Below the pieces are notes generated by a model, which had not been told where the DNA came from, did no database searches, and was given only the letters and a program-made list of their open reading frames with translations. This document shows positions 50,001 to 59,349 of a stretch of 64,000 nt of DNA, piece by piece (the first letter of the stretch is position 1; the number at the start of each line of letters is the position of its first letter). The position numbers and the translations under genes were made by a program. The stretch comes from Brachionus koreanus (taxonomy: Eukaryota; Rotifera; Eurotatoria; Ploima; Brachionidae): the NCBI GenBank assembly GCA_016987375.1, contig PJRA01000048.1, positions 1,371,454 through 1,435,453 on the forward strand. Reading direction: 5' to 3'.

Positions 50001-53000
50001 GGGCAAACGATTTTGAAGTCCTGTAAATGCTATTTTGTCTGATGTCAACAAAATAAAGGTTATGTTTGAAAACTAGCAAAGTAAATGGAACAAATAGAGG
50101 TGACTGAAGAAGAGTGCGAATATCACCACCATTATAGTCTGAATATTGAATCAAGGATAGATGAGAATCGGACCAATACAGACGCTTTTGTTCTCTATCC
50201 AGTTCTAGCGAATATGGTAGCGAGAGACCTCTAGGAATGATCAATGTTTCATTACTGCCGTCAAGAAATGACCTAAAAATTTTTGCTGGCCTAGCTATGC
50301 TAGAATAAAACATAAAACCTGAACTCGGATCTATCACAAAACCTTCCAGCTGTTCTTTGTTAACCAAAACTCTTCTTTTTTTCAAATTTGACAGCATAAC
50401 TACCACAATTTGGTCACTCTCCACATAAAACAAATTTTTTGATACCCAATCAAAGGCCAGATTGTTAACGTACCAAACATTATTTGGTATCAAAACACTT
50501 GGCTCTTGATTGTTTATGGATTCAAATATTGCATGCCGGTAAGAATCATAGAAAAATGTACGATTATTTTTTATGTCTAAATCGAATATTTTAATAGCAC
50601 CGTTGCGCGGCATTATCAACGGATCCAAAGCATCCGTGTTGTCTGAATCAAATGAAGCTGCTTTTAAAAAATTGCTTTGAGAAATAAACATTGAAATTGA
50701 TATTTTTTCACATGTTTTTAAATCGTATTTTAACTTGTAACCATTTTTACATTTACATCTAAAAGATTTTACTGAATTATGTCCATGACTTAAAAGACAA
50801 AATTGTTCACAATTAGAATGACATGGATTTTGACCTTTTGGCTGCTTGGTCTCGTGGTAAACTCGTACAAAGTGAGGTTTCTCATTTGTTTTAAAGTGAT
50901 ACGTGACGTTTGAATCTTTAGTGATTGTATGACGAGCTAATTTCATTATAGCAATTTTGGTGTAATCAGCAAAGTAAAGTGTGCTCTCAAACAAGTCCAG
51001 TGAAACAGAATGAGGCATATTTCTTGAACCAGATGCAATAATGAAACGCTTTAGACCGAAATAATCACTTGTTTCTAAATGATCATATTTTCTATCAATC
51101 CAGAAAATTCTTTTTTTGATCAAGTCAACAGTAATTGCTGCTGGCTCTAGAAGTTTATTGCTAATTATTGTTTGCCGATTGCGACCATCCATTAATACTT
51201 TTTCAATTCGAGGCCCTTTATGTTTGTTTGAATAAAGTCCTTTGTCTGTAAAAAATATAAGTCCTTCAGTTGGATCCAAAGCAAAAGAAGTTGGACTGAA
51301 CAGACTTGATAGTAAATTTGTCCTATTTTTTCCATCTGGTGAAAACACATCAATTCTAGCAAGGGTTTTTTGCATTAAATAAATATTTCCAGTAATCCAG
51401 TCAATCGATATTTGAAATGGAGCCAAAATATTTGATGTTATAAGTGGATTGAGTTCTAGTTGACCATTTGAATTGTAAATTGCTTTGAAAATCTAGAAAA
51501 ATTTTTAAAATAAAAATCTAAGAAAAAAATTTTTTCTAAAAATACTTTATTATTTTTATCATCAGCTAGATAGAATAGGTTTTTTTCATAATTATAATCA
51601 AAACTTGAGATCATCAATTCATCGTTGTTCAATATTTGACGAAAATTTTGACCCAGTTGATTTGTTTCAAAAATTTTAGATCCAATTGAAAAAATTACTT
51701 TAGCTAAGTCGCCTTTTTTTTTTTAGAAAATAAGCTTTATCTTTTGAATTTTCTTTTCTCAGTAAATTACTTTTAAAATGTTTACAGTGTCCATTTGGCT
51801 GTAAAGTGTAATTGGATTTGCATTCACATGAATAGGAATTGTTCGAATTAACGCAAATTTGATCGCATTCATCCCACATTTCGCATTCATTTAGATCAAT
51901 ACATGTTCGATTGCTTGATTTGTTTAACATTTGACCTTGAGGACAAAAACAAATGCCACCCTTAGGAGTTGATTTGCATCCATGAGTACAAGAAAGGCTC
52001 GAACATTTCACTGACGCTTGATTAGAAAAAATTTTATAATTAATTAAAGTGTTTAAAAATTTTCAGTTTTTTTTCTAAAAATAAATAAATTTAATATAAA
52101 AAAAAATATTCTTTGTTCTTTTTAAATTTCAAATATGACTGAATTTCTGTGATTGATCAATTTAATGAATTATCTCATTAAATAACAATAAATTCTTTCA
52201 TCAATTAGTATTGATTGAAAATTTTTACCTAATTCAAACTTTATTTATGTTCTTTAAAGCGCTTAAAAAATAAGTTATCACCAAATCTGAATTTGATTAA
52301 AATTTTTTTAGAAGATTTTGGGTAACTGTAAAAATAACTTTTGGGGAGAATCAATAGAATTTGATCATTAAATTTTAAATGCAAATTTTAGTTAAAAAAA
52401 AAAATTAAAACTAAAATAATTTCTTTTTTGGCTTAAAAATCATTGTTCAAAATGTATTAATTTTTACAAAGCTTGCATCACCCAAATTTTTCCTTTGTTA
52501 AAACCACTAAATGCTTAAAAAAATAACAAAAATCAAGTTTTAGACTTATTGAACAGAGAAATATTGGGAGACACAAACTTAGCAGATATATTCTGCATAA
52601 AACGACTAATATATTTTTTTAATTCCAAAATTCATTATGATTATGATTAAAAAGTTAATTTTTAAGAAATAATTTAAGAAATTTTGTTGAACTAAATAAA
52701 ATTACAGCAATTTGGATTCTCGTCCGAGCCATCTGGACAGTCGGCAATCCTGTTGCAAAATTTTTGAACATCAATACAAATACCAGTTCCATTACATGCC
52801 AATTGATTTGGTGGACACTGTCTCGATGCTTAAGGGATATTAATAATTATAATTTAGTGATTTATAAAATTATATACCGCAAAATTTCTCATCACTATTG
52901 TCACGACAGTCATCATCACCTTTAAGAAGATTTAAAAAAATTCCTTAAAAGATTAATTATCCTTACCATCACATAAAAATTTTTCATTTATACATCTCTT

Positions 53001-53544
53001 ATTTGCACAAGTGAATTTTCCGAAACCACATTCTGGATATGCTAAAAAAAAAGTTAGTTTAAAAATTATCAAAAAATATTTCTTGCATTAAATTACTGCA
53101 ATTTGGGTGTTCATCTGAACCGTCTGAACAGTCTTTGTCTAAGAAAATTGTAAAATTTAAAAAGATTATTTCAAAAAAGTTTCAAAATCTTGCCATGATC
53201 ACAAACATAGTCCATTCTAATGCATTCATTGCCTGTAGCACATTGAAATTCATTTATGGCACAAGTTGTATCTTGAAATAAAATTTATTTTAAGATTAGA
53301 TTTTTTAAAAGTTCTAACTGCATAAGGTTCCTTCATCTGATCCATCTTGACAATCAATCATATTATTGCAACGGAATGTTGCATTGATACACTGTATTCC
53401 ATTATTACACTTCCAATATCCACTTGGGCAATCAATTGCCAAAGATTTTGAAAGTAAAAATACAAAAATTATTATTTGCAGAAGATTGAGACCAGAACTT
53501 TGATATTTGAATTCTAAGTGATTTTTTTTTAGTAAGCTTCTCAT
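28255..53544 (-). CDS. LRP1: LRP1-type giant LDL-receptor-related protein, complete, 29 exons
   Basis: LRP1 is a cell-surface endocytic receptor for many ligands. Exons in coding order: 53319-53544, 53194-53271, 53097-53138, 52967-53041, 52878-52919, 52706-52828, 51771-52016, 51546-51712, 49445-51492, 48079-48125, 47963-48025, 47618-47905, 47433-47563, 46609-47376, 40554-44547, 38910-39164, 38592-38856, 38521-38538, 35470-37225, 35156-35417, 34937-35107, 34805-34869, 33365-33510, 33030-33307, 31570-32973, 28861-29025, 28711-28804, 28400-28665, 28255-28346. All joins keep phase and total about 4,524 residues, close to vertebrate LRP1. Order: signal peptide (ATG at 53544), 4 LDLa, EGF pair, propellers 1-2, 8 LDLa, EGF pair, propellers 3-6, 10 LDLa, EGF pair, propeller 7, 11 LDLa, EGF pair, propeller 8, EGF, a Cys-rich EGF, membrane helix ([18 protein letters not shown]) and a tail of about 120 residues. 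Vertebrate LRP1 has 2, 8, 10 and 11 LDLa. The tail has FFNPIF in place of an NPxY signal. Confidence 0.94.
29199..29209 (+). promoter_or_regulatory. TATA box of second VMO-I/lectin gene
   Basis: The copied tatataaatag sits at the same distance from the ATG as in the parent locus, so the second gene has kept its core promoter. Confidence 0.6.
29240..30307 (+). CDS. Second, identical VMO-I/ricin-trefoil gene, nested in LRP1
   Basis: The 355-residue product is identical to that of 20601-21668, including signal peptide, three VMO-I units and three Q-x-W trefoil units. The reading frame, TATA box and poly(A) signal are intact, so it could be expressed. It lies in an intron of LRP1 on the opposite strand, so transcription of the two would collide. 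The identity means either a very recent duplication or an assembly error that placed the same sequence twice. Confidence 0.85.
   Translation: MANILIFLISIFLMVFDASCREYSTVIGSDRHTNWGDWHNAVFCPEYSFAVGFHVKFERYTWGDNTYLNAIRLICDDTSSTKIQSGEGAFGSWYTKKSGARRSIDNTNSSVSARRFSGLINFLPDILGLMGEAAKVALFFSKEQQSTGCDDMGKFYGFDFEAEPRVRGDDGAGLDLNMICENGRYVSFPIYASVRTRKRTKKYCPDGEAICGIRTQIEPKISGDDTALNNVDFYCCKNYYKFFNIATKRALDSDFNQKVYTLNNNDSPHQRWEIIRHDDKYFSLKNARTGLMLDSNHAGNVYAFSDYGNDHQKWYKDDKERLVNKATNRALDSNFEGKVYTLPPNDSDHQLWIVR
30353..30358 (+). terminator. Poly(A) signal of second VMO-I/lectin gene
   Basis: Copied aataaa, 46 bp after the stop codon as in the parent locus. Confidence 0.5.
30446..30599 (-). pseudogene. Second copy of the inverted VMO-I fragment
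   Basis: This is the same degenerate fragment as 21807-21960, carried along in the duplication. Its presence in both copies shows the fragment arose before the 2 kb duplication. Confidence 0.8.
30874..31233 (+). pseudogene. Orphan copy of SLC28 exon 1
   Basis: The first 117 codons of SLC28 exon 1, beginning [17 protein letters not shown], are copied exactly up to 31224. After the breakpoint the frame reads two new codons and stops at 31233, with no donor site or downstream exons. The remnant would encode only the acidic cytosolic start (119 residues) and no membrane helix. It is most likely a non-functional by-product of the duplication. Confidence 0.85.
31570..32973 (-). other. LRP1: LRP1 exon with last LDLa, EGF pair, eighth propeller and EGF
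   Basis: The exon begins inside the eleventh module of the fourth LDLa cluster ([19 protein letters not shown]). It then has an EGF module, a calcium-binding EGF ([17 protein letters not shown]), the six-bladed propeller with repeats such as [22 protein letters not shown] and NRLYWSD, and a closing EGF ([12 protein letters not shown]). Confidence 0.9.
33030..35417 (-). other. LRP1: LRP1 fourth LDLa cluster, exons encoding modules 3 to 11
   Basis: Six short exons (33030-33307, 33365-33510, 34805-34869, 34937-35107, 35156-35417, with module 11 finishing at 31570-32973) encode LDLa modules with the C-D-x-SDE calcium box, for example [13 protein letters not shown] and [13 protein letters not shown]. 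The intron 33511-34804 is A+T rich and has no recognised element. Confidence 0.85.
35470..37225 (-). other. LRP1: LRP1 exon with EGF pair, seventh propeller and LDLa modules
   Basis: This 1,756 bp exon starts with the end of LDLa module 8 of cluster III and includes modules 9 and 10. It continues with an EGF, a calcium-binding EGF ([16 protein letters not shown]), the seventh propeller (KRIFWTD and GLIYWTD repeats), another EGF ([12 protein letters not shown]) and the first modules of cluster IV. The intron before it, 37226-38520, is A+T rich with nothing recognised. Confidence 0.88.
38521..38538 (-). other. LRP1: 18-nt LRP1 micro-exon
   Basis: Between the exon ending at 38592 and the one starting at 37225, six bases of phase must be supplied to keep an LDLa calcium box.  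The 18-nt exon between ttttag and gtaaga supplies CDHDDDC exactly, joining INAAYK to GDGSDE. It is one of the shortest exons in the window. Confidence 0.8.
39380..40190 (-). repeat. G+C-richer repetitive element in LRP1 intron
   Basis: This part of the intron 39165-40553 stands out by its G+C content and many ggcc, gaccg and cggcc motifs, for example near 39840-39970. Imperfect inverted arms are visible: aattttggaccgcgaagttgg near 39483 against its complement near 39790-39816. A perfect 10-bp hairpin (gatcagctgt, six-base loop) lies at 40113-40138. Its right end resembles the repeat at 2876-3115. A 243 bp frame at 39319-39561 has no recognisable protein. The element class is unknown. Confidence 0.5.
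40554..44547 (-). other. LRP1: LRP1 mega-exon (3,994 bp) with propellers 3 to 6
   Basis: One uninterrupted exon encodes about 1,331 residues: the second half of propeller 3, then propellers 4, 5 and 6, each followed by an EGF module ([50 protein letters not shown]). It ends with LDLa modules 1 to 3 and most of 4 of cluster III. Elsewhere in the gene the LDLa clusters are cut every 40-290 bp, so introns have been lost or never gained here. Confidence 0.92.
45170..45545 (+). pseudogene. Broken LINE reverse transcriptase
   Basis: Within the LRP1 intron 44548-46608, a plus-strand frame reads [20 protein letters not shown] and on to [14 protein letters not shown], the palm motif A and following region of a non-LTR reverse transcriptase. 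After a stop and a frame change, the sequence encodes [12 protein letters not shown] (the usual QGSVLGPLLF box) and then FAIDIT where an active copy would have FADDT. Stops and the lost catalytic Asp show it is dead. Confidence 0.8.
45601..45934. repeat. Foldback element: 146-bp inverted arms around a 42-bp loop
   Basis: The left arm 45601-45746 (atgtgaaatttcatacaaaa to atctctgcaaa) is the near-perfect reverse complement of the right arm 45789-45934, with about five mismatches. Each arm also has the internal palindrome tgaaacaactgttgtttca. The loop is A+T rich. It lies in an LRP1 intron, next to a dead LINE. Possible origins are a non-autonomous foldback transposon or a hairpin RNA source. 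Short similar sequences ctcttttct flank both sides, but a clean target-site duplication is not evident. Confidence 0.85.
46609..48125 (-). other. LRP1: LRP1 second LDLa cluster, EGF pair and start of third propeller
   Basis: Exons 48079-48125, 47963-48025, 47618-47905, 47433-47563 and 46609-47376 encode LDLa modules 3 (second half) to 8, for example [13 protein letters not shown]. The sixth module has a longer loop between its second and third cysteines. An EGF ([12 protein letters not shown]), a calcium-binding EGF ([15 protein letters not shown]) and the first blades of propeller 3 follow. Confidence 0.88.
48629..48757 (+). mobile_element. tRNA-derived SINE, 5' portion with intact promoter boxes (copy 3)
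   Basis: The head has a perfect pol III A box (TAGTCGAGCGG, 48635-48645) and B box (GGTTCAAAACC, 48679-48689), spaced as in class II tRNAs such as Leu or Ser. It lacks proper tRNA stems, so it is SINE-like rather than a tRNA gene. The following gtttaaacccctttcatcaa matches copy 2 at 15849. The copy is cut by the assembly gap. It lies in the LRP1 intron 48126-49444, antisense to LRP1. Confidence 0.78.
48758..48837. other. Assembly gap (80 N)
   Basis: The gap begins directly after the SINE block tttcatcaa. The sequence after it is A-rich and does not resume the known SINE tail at once. Confidence 0.95.
49445..52016 (-). other. LRP1: LRP1 first EGF pair, propellers 1 and 2, and first LDLa of cluster II
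   Basis: Exon 51771-52016 encodes an EGF ([10 protein letters not shown]) and a calcium-binding EGF ([15 protein letters not shown]). Exons 51546-51712 and 49445-51492 encode propeller 1, EGF ([11 protein letters not shown]), propeller 2, EGF ([12 protein letters not shown]) and LDLa modules 1 to 3 of cluster II. The 2,048 bp exon is the second longest of the gene. Confidence 0.9.
52706..53544 (-). other. LRP1: LRP1 signal peptide and N-terminal LDLa cluster
   Basis: Six short exons encode a signal sequence ([16 protein letters not shown]) and four LDLa modules: [41 protein letters not shown] and [14 protein letters not shown]. The ATG at 53544 is used; the frame extends a little upstream only through a TTG. 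The intron after exon 2 starts with GC (gcaaga at 53193). Splicing instead at the nearby GTGATC would delete the Cys-Asp of the calcium box. Confidence 0.85.
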
Positions 53545-54530
53545 TTTATTCTTCAAAGAAGAATCAAATCCTTGTATCGATTTTGATTTTTAATTTTAGA
53601 GAAATATTAAAAATTTTTGATTTTATTTTTCCTATTGATTGATATCTATGCGGAAAAATCTATGATTTAGATAAAATAATACTTCATTTATAAAAAGCTT
53701 AAGAGTTTTTAAGAGATAAAATTCGATATATTCATTTTTTTTTAAACTGAAGAAAAACAAATTTCTTTTAATTTTTATTCAAATTTTACTTTTTAAAATA
53801 TTTAAGGTAATATCATACCGAAAATTTACAAGATCATAAGATAAGAATTTTTATGAACAAATAGAAAAAAGATAATAAAAATTATCAGTTTGAATGGTTT
53901 TTAGATAAAGACCAAAATAAACTAAATTTGATCGCCAATTTTAAAATGGTTTAATTGACAATTTTTTCCTTTATTCCTTTATATGAGATAAAAAATTTTA
54001 TTCATTTTCAAATTTGTAATTTAATACTATTTTTTTCTACCTTAATTAATTTTAAGTTTTATTCACCAATAATCTAAATAATTATAAATTTTGGCTATTT
54101 ATCTTTTTAAACTACCATTAAATAATTTTAATTTTAATTAATCAAATTTCGTTCTTTTTGGGTTCAAAATTATCCAGCTATTGTTAAAAAATAAAATATT
54201 CATTTTCTAAATTTCTGATTAATATCCATTTTCGATTTTTTGATACGGATATTTATGCTCAAAACTCGATTCTTCTAGCACTCAAACGACCGGTGACAAT
54301 TTGAAACTTATATTGAAACAAATGACTGTTTTTGGTTTCATGGTTTTAAGCTTCAATTTTTATTTGATTGTCAAAGATTTAGATTTTTTTATTTTAAAAC
54401 AAAAACCTTATTGAGTTTACTCAGAAATTTATTAATTCAAAGAAATTTAAGAAAAATATCGAATCAATTTTATTAATTATTAACTGTTTTATAAAAATTT
54501 TTATAGATTAATCTTCTTTGATAATTTCAT
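53545..54530. other. Intergenic upstream of LRP1
   Basis: A+T-rich sequence that should hold the LRP1 promoter and the end of the CRAL-TRIO gene. No clear TATA box or other element is recognised. Confidence 0.45.
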
Positions 54531-55650
54531 TTAATACTCAATATCTTTTGGATTGTAAACATAAGTGTCCTTAAAAAGAAAATAATTCTTTGAAAAAAAA
54601 TTTTTTATAATGAAAATTAATACTTTTCCACCCATATGAGCAAAAAGATTATCGTCATCAATAAACTTTTTGATCGACTGTTTATCAGTAAATTGAACAA
54701 GCTCTACAGCTTTAGCTGGCAAAAGCGCTTTGATGATTTTCCATACAGCTTTAAAATATTTGTAATAATTAAAAGTTTATTAACTCAAACACAAATTTTA
54801 CCATTCAATATAAATGGCATATTGTAAACTATCAAGTATTCTAAAAATAAATTTAAAAACTATCGAAACAAAAAGAATCAAACAAAATTACGTATAAGTC
54901 CTGGATAGTAAGTTTTTAAACAGCTTATTAGAAATTTAGCAAAGTCGAGATCCTTTCAAAAATATTTTTAAAATAATTCCATAAATATTTTTTTTTTAAA
55001 GGCATACTGTATTTGAAATACCAGAATCTGACATATCAAATAACAGAACGATTGGCTTGTCCAAAGAAAAATTGTACTCTTTTTCTAAGAAATAGGCGGC
55101 AAATTTACAAACTTCCTCATGAGGATACCTTCCTTTTGAATGGGTTTTAGCTCGAAAATTTACTTTTTTTTAAACAACATAAGAATTTAAACAGAAATGA
55201 AATAAAAATTTACAAATTGTGTTTCCATTTTTATCCTTATTTCTTTTAAATAGAGCTCCCAGTTCTAGCATTGATTCTTTGAATGGAAGTTTTCCAGGAG
55301 TTAGAAAATCATTGCAACCAAATTCTTTTCTCCATACAAGAACCTCGTCAATTATTTCAACAGCTCTATCAGGATTTGCAAATGCATGTTTGTAAAATGC
55401 CAAAATCCATTTTGTATTTTGTCTTATTCTCTCAACATCTTTAGAATCATATGCATCTGAATTTATTTTACCTTTAATTTTTAACTCAAGTTCAATTAAT
55501 TTAATCAGTTTTAAAAAATATTACTTTGGTATTTTTCCAAAAAATTGCTCTGAATTTGTAACAAGAGTTCTTCGGAAGCATGCTGTTCAAAAAATAAAAA
55601 TAAATTAAATTTTAAATTTTATTAAAAATTACTGGATTTTTTATTTCCAT
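54531..55650 (-). CDS. CRAL-TRIO domain protein, MOSPD2 paralogue lacking the MSP domain
   Basis: Exons 55633-55650, 55525-55582, 55214-55471, 55008-55162, 54892-54952, 54802-54840, 54624-54748 and 54531-54569 give 250 residues. It has the CRAL-TRIO N and lipid-binding domains: WILAFYKHAFANPDRAVEII, FLTPGKLP, PIVLLFDMSDSGISN, LKTYYPGLI, YNMPFILN and VWKIIKALLPAKA, then LFAHMGGK. Exons of 58, 39 and 125 bp have exact counterparts in the MOSPD2 gene at 59350-61851, at the same positions and phases. The protein stops 12 codons after the HMGG block (DTYVYNPKDIEY), with no MSP domain or membrane anchor. It may bind or move a lipid in the cytosol. The two genes stand in opposite orientation. Confidence 0.85.
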
Positions 55651-57475
55651 TATTTTTTATTTGATTTCACAAGCGATAATATGAAATAAAATAATACGAC
55701 TATTACGTGAGAATTAAGTCAGATGATTTTTGTAAATTTATTTAACAAAAATTTTTAAATAATTAAAAATAATGAGCTTATTTAAGAACAAATAATTCTT
55801 ATATATTTTTTATCTAAATAAGCGTTCTAACCATGATAAAATTGTCACCGAATTTAAAAATAAATTATCAAAAGTTCTTTAATTTTTTTACTTTTGGATT
55901 TGGTTTTTCCAAGTATTTTATAATAAATGTATCTAGCCAACCATTTAAAAAGATACGGATGACTTAGAACAAAGCTTTACTTATCAAAAATATGTCGTTT
56001 GTAAGCCTTCATTTTTAGATTAATATCTGGATAAATTGCTCTCTATTAAAAAGTTAAGTTTTGATAGGTAAGAATTAAAATTTTGCTTCAAAAATATCGT
56101 ATGTTTTATTTGTCTTTTTATCAATAATATAAAGCATCAAAAATTATGTTAAAAATAAAAGTAGAGAAAAATGATTATTTCAAAAATGACTATTCTAAAT
56201 AGACTTATAAATATTCAAAAATATAGTGAAAATTATTTAATTATTTATAAATATGTTCCGATTTTACTAATTTTCTTTCAAATATTTATTTTTTAGCTTA
56301 AAAATTATTGTTATTTTTTTTTTGATATGAAATAAACAATCATTTTGACGAATTTAAAATTTAATTTTATATTTTAGTATTTGATTTTTTCAAAATATTT
56401 GACGCATTTCAATTCAAAGTGTTAATATATTTGCTATTTTGAATGTGCAAGAATGCCATTATTATTAAATTAAAATAATATAATTGATTAAATTCATAAT
56501 GTGAATTTTATCGCCTTTAAATCAATTACTTTATTAAAAATAAGTTATTCAGCTTTCAACAAAATAACTTATGCCAGAAAATGATTATAAATTTTCGTTA
56601 AAAATATTCTTACATCAAATTAGTTTTATTTTGAAAGAAAAATTAAAAATAAAAATTCTTGAGGACACATTAAGCATTCTAGATAAATTAAAATAAAATT
56701 ATAAGTCAACTTATATTTTCCTTGTAAGCTTTGAATTTAAGTGACCTATAAGAAATGAATATTAAAGAAATTAAATTTAAAATTATCTTAAATTTTAAGA
56801 AAATATTTGTTTGCCTAATTTTTGACAGTTTTTTGTATAATTACATAAATAAAGTCAAGTATAATTAAATTAATTTTTTGTTAAAAAATTAAAGACTGAC
56901 ATGCTGATTAATTGTTAATTTTGAAAAAAAAAAAAACTATAATTTATTATATATGATCTTGTTTTACGTCATATAGAAAGAAAGGTACCAATTTTTTATT
57001 CTTTCTAAAGTCTAATTTAAAAAATATTTGAATCCCTTAAAATAAGTTCTTAAAATTTAATATTTTAAACTAAAAATTTCGCAAATCGATCTTCAGAAAA
57101 ATACGGTTTTGTGAAATTTGGAACAATAGAACAGAACAAAATGTTAAAAATTCTTATAAATTTTTCTAAAGCTGAAAATCAAAATTTCCAAGTTCAACAT
57201 GGTGCAACATTCATAGTGGCATTATTAAGAACATTCTGGTAAAACCCATTGCTTTCAAGTATTTTTGTTTTTCTTTATTCTGCATTTATAATTTAATTAT
57301 CAATTATAAGTTTAATTTATTGAATAAATATAAATGGCAAAATTAATCACTAAAATTAATTAATCAATTAAATAGTTGCTTACAGTACTTGGGTCTGTAA
57401 ATTTTCTTTATAGATGTTTTTTTTTTAAATTGAATTAAATGAATAATTTTTATTTTTTTTTTATTTAAATAATAA
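55651..57475. other. Intergenic, A+T rich
   Basis: No gene is recognised. The block caacatggtgcaacatt near 57198 recurs on the other strand near 34037 and may be a short dispersed repeat. Confidence 0.45.
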
Positions 57476-57825
57476 TTTGGACACATAGGTAGACTGTTAA
57501 TTTTGTTGAGGATGCCGATGTGGGGTGTCTTGTCGAAAGCTTTTTCGAGATCGAAAAAAATTGATCCCGTCATTATTTTTTGAGTCTAACTATATGGTCT
57601 TGAGTATTTTTTTCCTTCTGAAGCCTGATTGAGTCGGAGGTAGCAGATGGTTCTCTTCTAACCATTTTTGTAGTCTTGACTTAATGATTTTTTCTAAAAA
57701 TTTGCTTAGACAACAAATGAGGAATATAGGCCTATAAGAAGGCTTTAAATCCGGCGGCTTGTACTTTTTCGGGATCATAACAATTTGAGCAATTTTCCAT
57801 TTCTTCGGAATGTAGCCTAGTTCTG
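57476..57825 (-). pseudogene. Broken LINE reverse transcriptase
   Basis: On the minus strand the segment encodes GYIPKKWKIAQIVMIPKK, SYRPIFLICCLSKFLEKII, LPPTQSGFRRKK and, after a frameshift, GSIFFDLEKAFDK followed by HIGILNKINSL. This is the fingers-to-palm order of a Jockey/CR1-like non-LTR reverse transcriptase. It is a separate relic from 45170-45545 and covers a more N-terminal region. At least one frameshift and several stops separate the two blocks. Confidence 0.85.
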
Positions 57826-59349
57826 TTTTTTTTTAAATATGTTTTAGCCTTATAATAATATTACGTTACATTTTCATATGTTTTTAATGAACTAAATATT
57901 TATTCAAGATTGACCTTTAATTAAGTTTAATAAATAATTATTTTGATTTTTTTTAAACTTAAAATCAATTTTGATATCAATAGAGATATCCTGCTTTTTA
58001 TCAGTTAGTATTAGTCGTAGTAATAATTATAAAGCATTTTAAATGTTATCTAATATTTTTAACTTGGGTAGGTTTTTAACTTTGAATTTTTTTCTCAATT
58101 TAAATGTTTTATTGATAATTTGGACCTACTCTTTCATAAAATCATGTTTGTTTTCTTTTTCGAAAAATTCGTCTTTAAGAGGTTATCTTTTAATTTTTAC
58201 TATAAACCATTACACCCTCGAACATCCTGTAGATTCTGAAGAAAATTAAGATCTATAAACCAGAGCCTTGATGACAAGACTACTAACTTAAAATCACATT
58301 AAATTTTTCAGAATTTTCTTAAAAATGATTAAATGGTATTAAAAAACATTGACATTTCTGAGGCAAAAAAAAATAAATTTTGGGTTAATTAACTTTTCCT
58401 TTATTTGTTTTTTATTCATAAAATTTTATCATTTTTTAAAATTTTCTTTTTCAATCAAAATTATGTTAATATTTAATTTTGATTACAAAAAAAACTTTAG
58501 TTTCATCAATAAAAGTAAAAAAAACGAGTCATTTTAAATGGATGAGAAATTCCCTCCAGTCTTTGAGTGTTAAAAAGGAAATAATGGAAATAATTAAGCT
58601 TAACTGGCAAAATTTTTAAATAATTTTGAAAAAGATTAAATTTTCTTAATTAGAATCTTTTTTAGGATTCGCAAAAATTTGAATTTTTTGTTTGCTTCGT
58701 ATACATAGGTAAACTTAAAAATTGCTTTAACTCGATATAAAATTAGATTTACGTTGGTCATTTTTAGAGAGCTTTCATTTGAATTTTTAAAAAGCTAAAT
58801 TAATTCTTTTTTTACACATGAATGACTTTTATCATAGTTAATTGAAATTCAATTGAGATGAATATGATTGATTACACAATTCTAATTTAAGACATTTAAA
58901 ACTTTGAAAAATTTAGAATAATTAGAATTTTCTAATTTGGCATTTTTTTAAAAAAAATAATTTAAAATCAAAATAGAGATAAAAAAAGTGCTTCTGACAA
59001 TTTCAATTTTTTAATGCTTCGTATGTTGTAAAATATAATAAATCGATATCTTTCTGTTGGGGCTCTTAAAAAATGTGATTATATTAAAATTATTGTTAAG
59101 TTTTATCTTAAAAGAGCCTATTAAACGAATGAAAATGTATTAGTTAGTAAAAAAAATTCTAGCATAATTTGAAACTTGCAAAAATTATAATTTTTAAGGC
59201 ACTATTCAAACTAATAACATAAAAAACTATTTATCATGAATAATCGAGTTAAATTTTTTTTTATTTTATAAGCAAATTTTGAATAACTATTATGTTACCT
59301 GACGATATTTAAAATTTTTTTTGTTTTTAGATAAAATATTGTAACAACA
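57826..59349. other. Intergenic upstream of MOSPD2
   Basis: A+T-rich sequence with the second copy of a short dispersed repeat at 58536-58573. No gene is recognised; short open frames look random. Confidence 0.45.
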
